A stretch of 17,930 bases of DNA, from assembly GCA_964598225.1 (NCBI GenBank), contig CAZRBG010000089.1, positions 1 to 17,930 on the forward strand. The letters are read 5' to 3'. Source of the DNA: SG8-4 sp964598225. Its GTDB lineage: Bacteria > Planctomycetota > Phycisphaerae > Sedimentisphaerales > Anaerobacaceae. Both the position numbers and the translations under genes were made by a program. Position 1 is the first letter of the stretch; every line of letters starts with the position of its first letter. Below the pieces are notes generated by a model, which had not been told where the DNA came from, did no database searches, and saw only the letters and a program-made list of their open reading frames with translations. This document shows positions 1 through 7,643 of this stretch, piece by piece.

Positions 1-126
1 TAGTTATTACGCCAGACCATATACAAATCGGGAAGTTATTTCATGCACGATCCTATGTGGCGCCCGAACCGACGCTATTGCAAACCAGAACAACCGGGAG
101 AAGAGCATATAGATATCTTTCTTTGT
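1..126. other. Left-edge non-coding sequence
   Basis: Downstream of the GH16/GH-A gene to the window edge. I see no open reading frame, hairpin terminator or RNA gene here. Confidence 0.4.
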
Positions 127-2355
127 TCATTTTGATCGGCACCTCATCTTGACAACAAGTGAACGCTTGAAATCGGGCAGGGAAATCCTATCGCCTTCAG
201 TGGCGCCCTGCGTCCAACGATTTGACCATGGATTGTAAAATTCTACGTTGCCGCCGTCCAATTTCCTGCCGGAATTGCTGATTGGAATAGCCGCCCCGGC
301 AACAATATCAGGTCGCTTACCTTCTGCCAATTCGGTCTTCCAGGTATTCTGCTTGTCCCTGCACCAGGCAAGCCACGTTCGTGTGCCGCTGAGGACGTAT
401 ATGCGCAGCCGCGGATGGTCGATCATTGATGGTTCAAACGCCTCAGCAGTCGGGTCGATCCCTTTTATCGCCTCGGCGAACCGGTCGAATTGAAACCAGA
501 GATTGTTAGCCGCGACGTAATGGTCCCAATGCCAGTTCTGACCCGTGCCGGCGGCTCCTGCGAAGAACGGAGCAAACAGTATGTCGTGCAAAATAATACC
601 GGCTTTATCCTTCTTGTACAGCTTGAACGGTCCGCTGTGGCCCGGCTCGACGGCGCCGCTCTCGGCAAGAATAATCGGCTTTTCCGGCTCGAAGTTCCGC
701 AACTCTCGTATCGCACCGGCAGCCAGAATATCCACGGGACCATGGCATATTTCCAGAGACGCGCCGAGGTCCAGATAACGGTGCACGTTGGCGTAATCAT
801 TGTCTTTCATCAGGCTGACCCTTCGATACCGCGGGCGCTTACTTGCATTGTCGAAACTGCCCAGGCTTTGTGTTACAAGGTTCTCCGGGAAAGTCCGTTG
901 TAACTCGGCCAGCATCTCCTCGGTCCATTCCATGTATCCCTTGCCGCGCACAGTGTCCATCTCGTTCCACAGTTCCCAGGCGAAGATGACCGGATCGTCA
1001 CCGTAGCGGTCGGCGTACCAATGGAGCTTCTTTTTGAACTGCTCGCGGCTCTCTTTGCCCTGAAAGAAATCGTCCATATCCTTCGCAGGGCCGCCGCGCG
1101 AAACGTGGTGCACGGGCTTGGCCGCCCATTGCTGTCTGTCCCTGAAGAAATGGCGAAAATGCTCGATGGTCATTTTGACCCAGACCTTGTTTTGCCGGGC
1201 CATTTCCAAGACCGCATCAATGCGTTTGGCTTTCTCGGCATCGTACTGGCCGCTCTTTTCGTGCTCGATGTCGAAGAATCTATGACTTAGCCACAGGCGA
1301 ATGTAATTGCCGCGATTCTCCGAGAGCGCTTTGATCCACTGCTCCATCCTGGCCAACGCCTCTTTCTCGTCGCTGCCCCACGGAGCAATCATGTTTAGCC
1401 CGATTGGAACAAAAGGCTTCCCGTTCGAAAGCTCGAAGTAGCGCTTGTCGCCGGGGCAGACCTGAATAAACGAGTTGCTGTCGCTCCTTTTCCACGCGCG
1501 GACATAGTCGATACTGTACGTTGACGGCAGGTCGCTGTCTTTGGGCAAGCCAAACCAGTCAGGCATCGTCTCGCTGTCGAAGTTCAACGTCAGCGGCTGA
1601 TGCCAGTGCGTATTCTCGATTCGCCGGACGAGAACCCCGCCGAAGTACCATTTTAGCTCATCCCGGTCCCATTCGAGAGCGTATGTGTGAAAATTGTCCG
1701 CCAGATTCGAGGGCGCAACCCACGCTGCGTGTCTGGACCAGTGCTCTTTCTCGGTGGGAGTCTTGAAAACATGGACGTTCATGTTGTACTTCTTCTCGAA
1801 GCCGGGTGCGCCGCCGCCGATCTCGAAAACGTCGATCTCCGTCCACAGATTCGGCTCATTGTTGTAGAACCAGAACGAACTCGAGCCGTGAGATTTCATG
1901 GGTTTGCATTTGACCTCGAAATAGCCGTACTTGACGAGGGTTTTGCTCTGAACCGCGGCGGAAGTATATGTGTGATAGCCCTTGTCCTTCGGCATCTCCG
2001 GGACTTCCTGCTTTCGCATCGCCAGATTCAGCTTGCCGTCGCTCACCGTGACGTTGCCCGGATAGAAATACGCCGGCTTTCTGCCCAGCCATAGCGGATT
2101 CTTCGGCCACCATTTATCGGCGTCAAGCTCGCCTCCCTCGAATTCGTCACTCATCAGTTCATATTTGATCCAATCGCCTCGATTAGCTTGATCCGACAAA
2201 GGATAATCCGTCGTAACTCGCTTCGGTAGCTTGCCCAATTCGCCGGTTCTCACCCAGCCTTTGCCCGGCCTGTCCTTTTGGCCAAGAGCCCGGTCAATTC
2301 CCATAGCAATCAACAAAAAGCACAAACAGATTTGTATGATCTTTCTCTTTGTCAT
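127..2355 (-). CDS. Secreted two-domain glycoside hydrolase: GH16 (agarase/carrageenase-like) fused to a GH5-like clan GH-A barrel
   Basis: 742 residues. A signal peptide (residues 1-25, ending near ALGQ) indicates export. Residues about 60-290 form a GH16 jelly roll. The catalytic signature EIDVFE (E173, D175, E178) follows a conserved NLWT. The ExDxxE spacing is the beta-bulge form found in beta-agarases, kappa-carrageenases and laminarinases, with E173 the expected nucleophile and E178 the acid/base. Residues about 300-640 form a second catalytic module of clan GH-A: the strand FAWELWNEMD gives acid/base E465, and IILAESGAVE gives nucleophile E565. Residues about 640-742 look like a C-terminal beta domain. 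The protein probably cuts a beta-linked galactan outside the cytoplasm with the first domain and trims products with the second. It lies downstream of the co-directional oxidoreductase gene. No clear ribosome binding site precedes the ATG, but the signal peptide fixes the start. The exact GH16 subfamily and GH-A family are not assignable by eye. Confidence 0.9.
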   Translation of the reverse strand: MTKRKIIQICLCFLLIAMGIDRALGQKDRPGKGWVRTGELGKLPKRVTTDYPLSDQANRGDWIKYELMSDEFEGGELDADKWWPKNPLWLGRKPAYFYPGNVTVSDGKLNLAMRKQEVPEMPKDKGYHTYTSAAVQSKTLVKYGYFEVKCKPMKSHGSSSFWFYNNEPNLWTEIDVFEIGGGAPGFEKKYNMNVHVFKTPTEKEHWSRHAAWVAPSNLADNFHTYALEWDRDELKWYFGGVLVRRIENTHWHQPLTLNFDSETMPDWFGLPKDSDLPSTYSIDYVRAWKRSDSNSFIQVCPGDKRYFELSNGKPFVPIGLNMIAPWGSDEKEALARMEQWIKALSENRGNYIRLWLSHRFFDIEHEKSGQYDAEKAKRIDAVLEMARQNKVWVKMTIEHFRHFFRDRQQWAAKPVHHVSRGGPAKDMDDFFQGKESREQFKKKLHWYADRYGDDPVIFAWELWNEMDTVRGKGYMEWTEEMLAELQRTFPENLVTQSLGSFDNASKRPRYRRVSLMKDNDYANVHRYLDLGASLEICHGPVDILAAGAIRELRNFEPEKPIILAESGAVEPGHSGPFKLYKKDKAGIILHDILFAPFFAGAAGTGQNWHWDHYVAANNLWFQFDRFAEAIKGIDPTAEAFEPSMIDHPRLRIYVLSGTRTWLAWCRDKQNTWKTELAEGKRPDIVAGAAIPISNSGRKLDGGNVEFYNPWSNRWTQGATEGDRISLPDFKRSLVVKMRCRSK

Positions 2356-2412
2356 TTCATAATCCCGGTAGAATTACACTCTAGCGTTTTATCATGTTTT
2401 ATTTGCTGACTT

Positions 2413-2481
2413 GTCATTCCCGCGGAAGCGGGAATCCATAATCGCCAGCATCCTGGATTCCGCATCAAGTGCGGAATGACA
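2413..2481. repeat. REP-like double-hairpin palindromic element
   Basis: Two hairpins sit side by side. The first has arms ATTCCCGC (2416-2423) and GCGGGAAT (2428-2435) around GGAA. The second has arms ATTCCGCA (2457-2464) and TGCGGAAT (2470-2477) around TCAAG. The outer ends also pair: TGTCATTCC at 2413 matches GGAATGACA ending at 2481. The element fills the 176-base gap between the oxidoreductase and GH16 genes. Reading on the minus strand, no T-run follows, so it fits a dispersed REP-type repeat or mRNA-processing element better than a classical terminator. Confidence 0.8.
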
Positions 2482-2531
2482 GCCGACACAATAAAGATTG
2501 GCCGACGGCCGGGCCAGGCAGAGTACTCTTC

Positions 2532-3878
2532 TTACAAACTCCAGCCATTGCGATACTCCGTTCTGACGTATTTATTTGCTGCCGGCAGATTTGTCACCTC
2601 CATCTTTTCGGCGTCCCATTCGATCCTTGCGTCCATGCGGCGGGCGACGTTGCCCAGCAGGCAGACCTCCGTCAGGGGTCCCGAATAATCGAAATCGGCG
2701 CCCGCTCTGCCCCCGGTCTTGCATGCCCGGGCCCAGTCCTGCTCGTGCGAGCCTTTCACCCTCGGGATCGTTTTGGCGGGCTGCTCGTACGCTTTCATCG
2801 CACTTTCAGGTATCAATCGCGGTCCTTCGCCGTAGACGCCGGCGACGAGCTTGCCCTTAGTCCCCTTGAACAGCGAGCCGCCCTGTGTATGGCCCATGCG
2901 CCTGCCGTCTTCGAGCTCTTCCGGTCGCGGCGCGCGAAGGCCGTCGTACCACGTCAGCTTGACCGGAGGCAAATCGCCGCGCGCAGGAAACCGGTACGTA
3001 ACAATGGATGCCACCGGATGCGTATCCGGATTAAGGTCCAGCGAACTGGCTTCCACGCTCGTCGGATGGCCCAACTTCAGCGCCCGAAAGACCGGATCGA
3101 GCGTATGCGCCCCGCGATCCCCCATCATGCCGCAGCCGAAGTCCCACCAGCAGCGCCAGACGCCGGGATGATACGCCGGGTGATACGGCCGCTGCGGCGC
3201 CGGGCCCAGCCAGAGGTCCCAGTCCAGCGTTGCCGGAACGGCGGGCGTGTCCTTGGGCCGTCTACTCCATTTGCTGGACCACCACGCATGGCCGAACGGA
3301 TAGTAAGACAGGCTGCACCAGGCATCCACCTCGGTGACTTCCCCGACCGCGCCGTCGGCGATCCATTCGCAGATAAGCCGCCCGCCTTCGGCCGAATGTC
3401 CCTGAATGCCCATCTGTGTCACAACACCCTCTTCTTTCGCGGCTTTGGCCAGCATACGGGATTCATACACATCGTGAGTCAGGGGCTTCTGACAATAGAC
3501 ATGTTTGCCCTGACGCATCGCCGCCATGCTGATGACTGCGTGCGTGTGATCGGGTGTCGCTATCACTACGGCGTCGATATCCTTCTGCTTATCGAGCATC
3601 TCTCGAAAATCCGTATAGGCCTTCGCCTTTGGATATCGCTTGAACACCGGCGCTGCGTACTCATGGTCCACGTCGCAAAGTGCAACGATGTTCTCGTTCT
3701 CAAGCTGCCGCAGATTGCTCTTTCCCATCCCGCCAACGCCAATCCCGGCAATATTGAGCTTCTCGCTCGGCGGATTGTGCCTTGCTCCTGCCAAAACATG
3801 TCTCGGCACAACACTAACGGCGGCAACCGCCGCAGAGCCTGCAAGGAAATTACGCCTGTTGGTATACTTTGTCGACAT
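2532..3878 (-). CDS. Tat-exported Gfo/Idh/MocA family oxidoreductase
   Basis: 448 residues from the chosen ATG at 3878. AGGAG (3887-3891 on the complement) lies 8 bases upstream, and a twin-arginine signal NRRNFLAGSAA follows at once. A longer in-frame start at 3968 would bury that signal. The Rossmann motif is IAGIGVGGMG (about residues 43-52), followed by the acidic VALCDVD that normally contacts NAD(P). CQKPLTHD (K131) matches the family's EKP-type catalytic lysine motif, and GDRGAHTLDP (D254, H258) matches the conserved GDxGxH motif. Family members interconvert sugars by NAD(P)-dependent redox chemistry, and a few (GH109) use transient oxidation to hydrolyse glycosides. Export by Tat suggests folding with bound nucleotide before secretion. 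Next to the GH16/GH-A gene, a role in sugar modification or cleavage is plausible. The substrate is unknown. Confidence 0.92.
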   Translation of the reverse strand: MSTKYTNRRNFLAGSAAVAAVSVVPRHVLAGARHNPPSEKLNIAGIGVGGMGKSNLRQLENENIVALCDVDHEYAAPVFKRYPKAKAYTDFREMLDKQKDIDAVVIATPDHTHAVISMAAMRQGKHVYCQKPLTHDVYESRMLAKAAKEEGVVTQMGIQGHSAEGGRLICEWIADGAVGEVTEVDAWCSLSYYPFGHAWWSSKWSRRPKDTPAVPATLDWDLWLGPAPQRPYHPAYHPGVWRCWWDFGCGMMGDRGAHTLDPVFRALKLGHPTSVEASSLDLNPDTHPVASIVTYRFPARGDLPPVKLTWYDGLRAPRPEELEDGRRMGHTQGGSLFKGTKGKLVAGVYGEGPRLIPESAMKAYEQPAKTIPRVKGSHEQDWARACKTGGRAGADFDYSGPLTEVCLLGNVARRMDARIEWDAEKMEVTNLPAANKYVRTEYRNGWSL

Positions 3879-4219
3879 AGCAGTTTCTCCTGAGTTTTGT
3901 ACTATCACACCAGCATCAAATTCACAATTGTCTATACTAACAAATCCTCTGGAAAATGACAGTTTCAATGCTATATGGTTCTAATAGGTTTCTCCGCTCG
4001 CTTCGCTCGGTCGAAATGACATGGTAGGCTTCGCTCGGTCGAAATGACATGGTAGGCTTCGCTCCGTCGAAATGAAATTGCAAAAATCATCGAACAGAAT
4101 ATCATTGTGGGTATTGATTGCTCTTAACTTCGCCTTCCGATGTGTCGGTTGATATGAAGGGTCTGTTATGGTACTCTAATCCAATCATTATAGGCAAACC
4201 TGTAAATAACGAGGTGAAT
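3879..4219. promoter_or_regulatory. Divergent intergenic region between the oxidoreductase and sulfatase genes
   Basis: 341 bases separate two divergently transcribed genes, so promoters for both should lie here. I see no convincing sigma-70 -35/-10 pair. What stands out is the 28-base tandem repeat at 4001-4075 and, beyond it, a more AT-rich stretch (about 4071-4210) leading to the sulfatase ribosome binding site GAGGTG (4211-4216). The divergent promoter assignment is inferred from gene arrangement only. Confidence 0.5.
4001..4075. repeat. 28-base direct tandem repeat, two full copies and one partial
   Basis: Copy 1 spans 4001-4028 and copy 2 spans 4029-4056; they are identical. Copy 3 (4057-4075) covers the first 19 bases with one C-for-G change and a final A for C. 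Each begins CTTCGCTC and contains GGTCGAAATGAC. The bases just upstream (TCCGCTCG) partly repeat the same GCTCGCTTCGCTCGG motif. There are no spacers, so this is not a CRISPR array. It sits in the divergent promoter region and looks like an expanded dispersed intergenic repeat. Confidence 0.9.
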
Positions 4220-5665
4220 ATGAAACGTCGCAATTTCTTGAAAATGATGGGGATGGGCGCCTTCGCCTTGAGTCCTGCGGGCTATTTGATGGCTGGAGAA
4301 TCATCGAAAAGAAAGCCCAACATCATCTTCATACTAATAGATGATATGGGGTGGCGGGATCTGGGGTGTTACGGCAGCACTTTTTATGAGACGCCGAATA
4401 TCGACCGGCTGGCGGCCCAGAGCATGGTGTTTTCCGACGCCTACACATGCGGGCCTAACTGTGCGCCGACTCGGGCGAGTTTGATGTCAGGCCAGTATAC
4501 GCCCCGGCACGGCATAATCACGGTCGGCAGTTCGGAGCGGGGACCGAAGCATCTGCGAAAGCTCATCCCGCAGGAAAACAAGACTGTGCTCGATGCCGGG
4601 ATCACTACGCTTGCCGAGGCGATTAAGCCTGCCGGATACGTCAGCGCCAGCATGGGAAAGTGGCATCTCGGCAACGATCCGGAGCACGGGCCTGTCGGCC
4701 AGGGCTTCGACGTGAACGTCGGTGGTTATGAAGCGGGACATCCGAGAAGCTATTTCAGCCCGTATAAAAATCCGGAATTGCAGGACGGGCCCAAAGGCGA
4801 GTATCTGACAGATCGGCTTACAGACGAAGCGCTGAAGTTCATTGAAGCCAATCAGGATAAGCCGTTCTTTTTGTATCTGCCGCATTATGCCGTGCACACG
4901 CCGCTGCAAGCAAAGAAGGAAATGATCGCCAAATACAAAGCCAAAGAGCCGAGCAGCGGCCAGGGCAACCCGACATACGCAGCGATGATCGAGAGCACCG
5001 ATCAGGGAGTCGGGCGAATGATGGCCAAGCTCGATCAGTTGGGCCTGGCCGATGATACGATAGTGATCTTTTCATCCGACAACGGCGGCGTTGGCGGTTA
5101 TAAGCCGCTCGGCATCAAGGGCGGAGAAATTACTTCCAATGCACCACTCAAAGGCGGCAAAGGAATGCTCTACGAGGGCGGCGTTCGCGTGCCGTTGTTC
5201 GTTCGCTGGCCCAGCGTCGTTAAGCCGGCCAGCCGGTGTGACGAGCCGGTAATTACCGTCGATTTCTATCCGACGTTGCTGGAAATGACCTGGGCGGCCG
5301 GACAGGTCAATCAGCCCCTCGACGGAAAGAGCCTTATGCCGCTGCTCAAAGGTTCCGAAAGCTTCAGTCGCCAAGCGATCTTCTGGCATTTTCCAGCGTA
5401 TCTTCAGGGCGGCGGCGGGACCTGGCGAACCACTCCCGCCGGGGCCGTCCGCGCGGGCCGGTGGAAACTTATCGAGTTTTTCGAAGACCCAAGCATAGAG
5501 TTATACGATCTCGTCCGGGATATAGGTGAAAAACACAATCTTGCCGGGAAGATGCCGGAAAAAGCAAAAGAACTACACAATCTGCTCAAAAAATGGCGAA
5601 AATCGGTAAATGCCGAAGTACCCACCCGTCAAAATCCGGATTACCGTGCCGGCGACAAAACATAA
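4220..5665 (+). CDS. Tat-exported S1 family sulfatase (formylglycine type)
   Basis: 481 residues from the ATG at 4220, with GAGGTG at 4211-4216 as ribosome binding site. The start places a twin-arginine signal at the N-terminus (KRRNFLKMMG); a start at 4118 would hide it. Sulfatase features in order are the metal-binding pair D41-D42 (ILIDDMGW), the CxPxR core CAPTR with C81 as the residue converted to formylglycine and R85, GKWHLG (K147, H149), PHYAVHTP (H222, H226), FSSDNGG (D287, N288) and PLKGGKG (K311). All canonical catalytic positions are present. It should hydrolyse sulfate esters from a polysaccharide or oligosaccharide in the periplasm or outside the cell. Maturation needs a formylglycine-generating enzyme or anaerobic radical-SAM enzyme, not encoded here. 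The S1 subfamily and sulfate position cut cannot be told by eye. Confidence 0.95.
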   Translation: MKRRNFLKMMGMGAFALSPAGYLMAGESSKRKPNIIFILIDDMGWRDLGCYGSTFYETPNIDRLAAQSMVFSDAYTCGPNCAPTRASLMSGQYTPRHGIITVGSSERGPKHLRKLIPQENKTVLDAGITTLAEAIKPAGYVSASMGKWHLGNDPEHGPVGQGFDVNVGGYEAGHPRSYFSPYKNPELQDGPKGEYLTDRLTDEALKFIEANQDKPFFLYLPHYAVHTPLQAKKEMIAKYKAKEPSSGQGNPTYAAMIESTDQGVGRMMAKLDQLGLADDTIVIFSSDNGGVGGYKPLGIKGGEITSNAPLKGGKGMLYEGGVRVPLFVRWPSVVKPASRCDEPVITVDFYPTLLEMTWAAGQVNQPLDGKSLMPLLKGSESFSRQAIFWHFPAYLQGGGGTWRTTPAGAVRAGRWKLIEFFEDPSIELYDLVRDIGEKHNLAGKMPEKAKELHNLLKKWRKSVNAEVPTRQNPDYRAGDKT

Positions 5666-5779
5666 ACCCGGAAAAAAGAAAATTTCGCCAAGATTATTAC
5701 CTTGATCTAATAGCACATTTCAGTTATTGTTATGCGCAGATTTTGATAGCCGATATCAGACTTTCTCGAAAGGCTGAAC

Positions 5780-6490
5780 ATGAATGGGGAGTTAAATGCA
5801 CTTGTAGTTACGGCAGGGAGCCTGGCGTTCTTTCACACGCTTTTCGGCCCGGACCATTATCTGCCGTTTGTCATGATGTCCTGGTCGCGAAAATGGTCCG
5901 GACTCAAGACCGCATGGGTCACGTTCCTGTGCGGCGTCGGCCACATAATCGGCTCGATTGTGCTGGGTATGTTGGGAGTTACGGCGGGAATTGCGCTGAA
6001 GAAGCTGACAATCGTGGAATCCTTCAGGGGAAGCATCGCCGCATGGCTTCTCATCGGATTCGGCCTTGTCTATTTCATCTGGGGCCTGCGCCGGGCGTAC
6101 CGCAACAAACCTCACAAGCACGCGCATGCCCATCTCGACGATGCAATGCACTCGCATACTCACGTCCATCATGAAGATCATACTCACGTCCATAACGCCG
6201 GAACCGCAACCATCGCGCCGTGGACCCTGTTTATAATCTTCGTTTTCGGGCCGTGCGAGGTTCTGATTCCGCTTTTGATGTACCCGGCTGCGGAGATCGG
6301 TTTCTTCGGCGTCGGATTAGTTACGGCTGTGTTCGCCGTTACCACAATCGGCACAATGGTTGGCACCGTTCTGATCGCGCGAGCGGGAATCAATTTCATA
6401 CCTATGGCGAAAGTCCAACGCTTTACCCATGTTATCGCTGGTGCGGCAATATGCTTCTGCGGACTGGCGATCGAACTGTTGGGCCTGTAA
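5780..6490 (+). CDS. Polytopic membrane protein with His-rich loop, NiCoT/UreH/TauE-SafE-like transporter
   Basis: 236 residues, about six hydrophobic segments (near 5-30, 45-70, 85-104, 146-170, 175-200, 215-236). The first segment carries HTLFGPDH (H19, D25, H26), close to the HxxxxDH signature of nickel/cobalt permeases and the equivalent motif of UreH-like proteins. GVGH (H55) and FGPCE (157-160) are further conserved-looking spots. Between segments 3 and 4 a loop at about 112-138 holds 12 histidines, typical of metal-handling transporters such as RcnA. It could move a divalent metal. Some related families are annotated as sulfite or organosulfonate exporters, tempting beside a sulfatase, but the histidines favour a metal. 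It lies 114 bases after the sulfatase gene; AAAGG precedes the ATG. Family placement is moderate; substrate is unknown. Confidence 0.8.
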   Translation: MNGELNALVVTAGSLAFFHTLFGPDHYLPFVMMSWSRKWSGLKTAWVTFLCGVGHIIGSIVLGMLGVTAGIALKKLTIVESFRGSIAAWLLIGFGLVYFIWGLRRAYRNKPHKHAHAHLDDAMHSHTHVHHEDHTHVHNAGTATIAPWTLFIIFVFGPCEVLIPLLMYPAAEIGFFGVGLVTAVFAVTTIGTMVGTVLIARAGINFIPMAKVQRFTHVIAGAAICFCGLAIELLGL

Positions 6491-6565
6491 CACAGATCAC
6501 TGACGACTTGAAACCGTTAATAAAAGTGCGAAAGTCTCCCTGTGTATCCTGTCTAAAAATCTTTT

Positions 6566-7528
6566 CTACTCGATGCGTTTTCGGTAGAGGCGGGTTTGGA
6601 GGGCGTGTTTCCAGGCGGTCCAGTTTGAGTCGCTTACTTCCTGGTTGATCGCTTCTGTCACCTGGCTCACTTTTGCGTCGAGGTCGTCGATGCAGTTGAC
6701 CATGAAGGCTTCCGGCGTGGCGGGCAGCTTGGGCGAGCCGAATTCGTACGCCCCGTGGTGCGACAGGATGATGTGGCACAACATGTCCAGGACTTCCTGA
6801 TTAATCTGTACGCCCCTGGCTCTAACGGCGGCGGCTTTCTCGTGAATCATCAGCAGGCTCTTGGCTACGTGCCCGATCAGTTGGCCGGAATCGGTGTACG
6901 AGAAGGCCATGTCGTAGGCAAGTTCATCAGTCTTGCCGATATCGTGAAGAAATATGCCTGCAAGGACCAGGTCGGTCTGCATGAACGGATAGAACGGCAG
7001 CACCGCAACCGCCGCGCGGAGTATATTATGCGTGTGTTCGAGCAAGCCGCCGATGCAGGCGTGGTGGAGTTTCATCGCTGCCGGTGCGTTGCAGAATTTT
7101 TCCATAAGCTCGGCATCAGCCAGGAACTCCTCGACAAGGGCCTTCAACTGCGGATTCTCTATCCGGCCGACGATTTCCTTGACTTCCCGGAACATCTTAT
7201 CGACGTCCTTTTCCGTTTTTGCAAGGTAATCGTCGATCTGCACTTTAGCCGCATCGACTACGCTGACGTTGTTGACGATGATTTGCAGGTTGTTCTGGTA
7301 AAGTTCGCTGCGGCCCTGGACGTGTATGAAGCCGGGTTTGGGCAGCGCCTTGTATATCTCCTCGGTCGCCTGCCACATCCGCCCGTTCAACTGCCCCGTC
7401 CGGTCGGAAAGGAACATTGCAATATAAAGATCGCCGCGAGAAGTGCTCCTGAGGATCGGATTATTGACAATGTAGATATCGTCGATGGCTTCTCCGGGTC
7501 CGATCTGGTTGATAAATGTATGCGGCAT
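6566..7528 (-). CDS. yhaM: YhaM-like 3'-5' exoribonuclease (OB fold plus HD domain)
   Basis: 320 residues from the ATG at 7528. I chose it over the in-frame ATG at 7540 because GGAG (7535-7538 on the complement) stands 6 bases upstream, whereas the longer start has no ribosome binding site. Residues about 5-95 form an OB-fold nucleic-acid-binding domain (LYIAMFLSDRTGQL, then QIIVNNVSVVD). Residues about 150-290 are an HD phosphohydrolase domain: LLEHTHNI (H165), FLHDIGK (H195, D196), H220, SHHG (H257, H258) and IDDLDAK. Order and length match YhaM/CBF1-type 3'-5' exoribonucleases, which trim single-stranded RNA in the cytoplasm with a divalent metal. It converges on the membrane-protein gene and diverges from the glycosidase gene, so it is probably its own unit and not part of the polysaccharide system. 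The gene symbol is by similarity of architecture. Confidence 0.88.
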   Translation of the reverse strand: MPHTFINQIGPGEAIDDIYIVNNPILRSTSRGDLYIAMFLSDRTGQLNGRMWQATEEIYKALPKPGFIHVQGRSELYQNNLQIIVNNVSVVDAAKVQIDDYLAKTEKDVDKMFREVKEIVGRIENPQLKALVEEFLADAELMEKFCNAPAAMKLHHACIGGLLEHTHNILRAAVAVLPFYPFMQTDLVLAGIFLHDIGKTDELAYDMAFSYTDSGQLIGHVAKSLLMIHEKAAAVRARGVQINQEVLDMLCHIILSHHGAYEFGSPKLPATPEAFMVNCIDDLDAKVSQVTEAINQEVSDSNWTAWKHALQTRLYRKRIE

Positions 7529-7643
7529 TGCGATCTCCATTGCATTCGTAAGGTTTCTGTTTTTCTATTGATAGCGACGGAGACAGACTTTAACATAAGC
7601 GAAAGAATTCATCAAGGAAACCTTATACCGACTGGAGATAAAG
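7529..7643. promoter_or_regulatory. Divergent promoter region between yhaM-like gene and glycosidase operon
   Basis: This 115-base gap separates divergent genes and should hold promoters for both. GGAG at 7634-7637, six bases before the ATG at 7644, is a clear ribosome binding site for the glycosidase gene. No confident -35/-10 pair or operator was recognised. Confidence 0.45.

Noticed and set aside
2469..3893. Long open frame on the plus strand opposite the oxidoreductase gene
   Set aside because: It is fully antisense to a gene with clear family motifs, has no ribosome binding site or domain signal, and its composition (many Arg, Pro, His) is typical of a shadow frame in GC-rich DNA.
3879..3968. 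Upstream in-frame start for the oxidoreductase
   Set aside because: It would place 30 residues before the twin-arginine signal, while the ATG at 3878 has a good AGGAG site.
4001..4075. CRISPR array
   Set aside because: The repeats are directly adjacent with no spacers, only about 2.7 copies are present and no cas genes are nearby.
4118..4219. Upstream in-frame start for the first sulfatase
   Set aside because: It would bury the twin-arginine signal; GAGGTG just before the ATG at 4220 supports the shorter protein.
6490..6545. Possible inverted repeat ACACAG/CTGTGT between the convergent membrane-protein and YhaM-like genes
   Set aside because: Six-base arms separated by over 40 bases are expected by chance; no terminator structure is visible.
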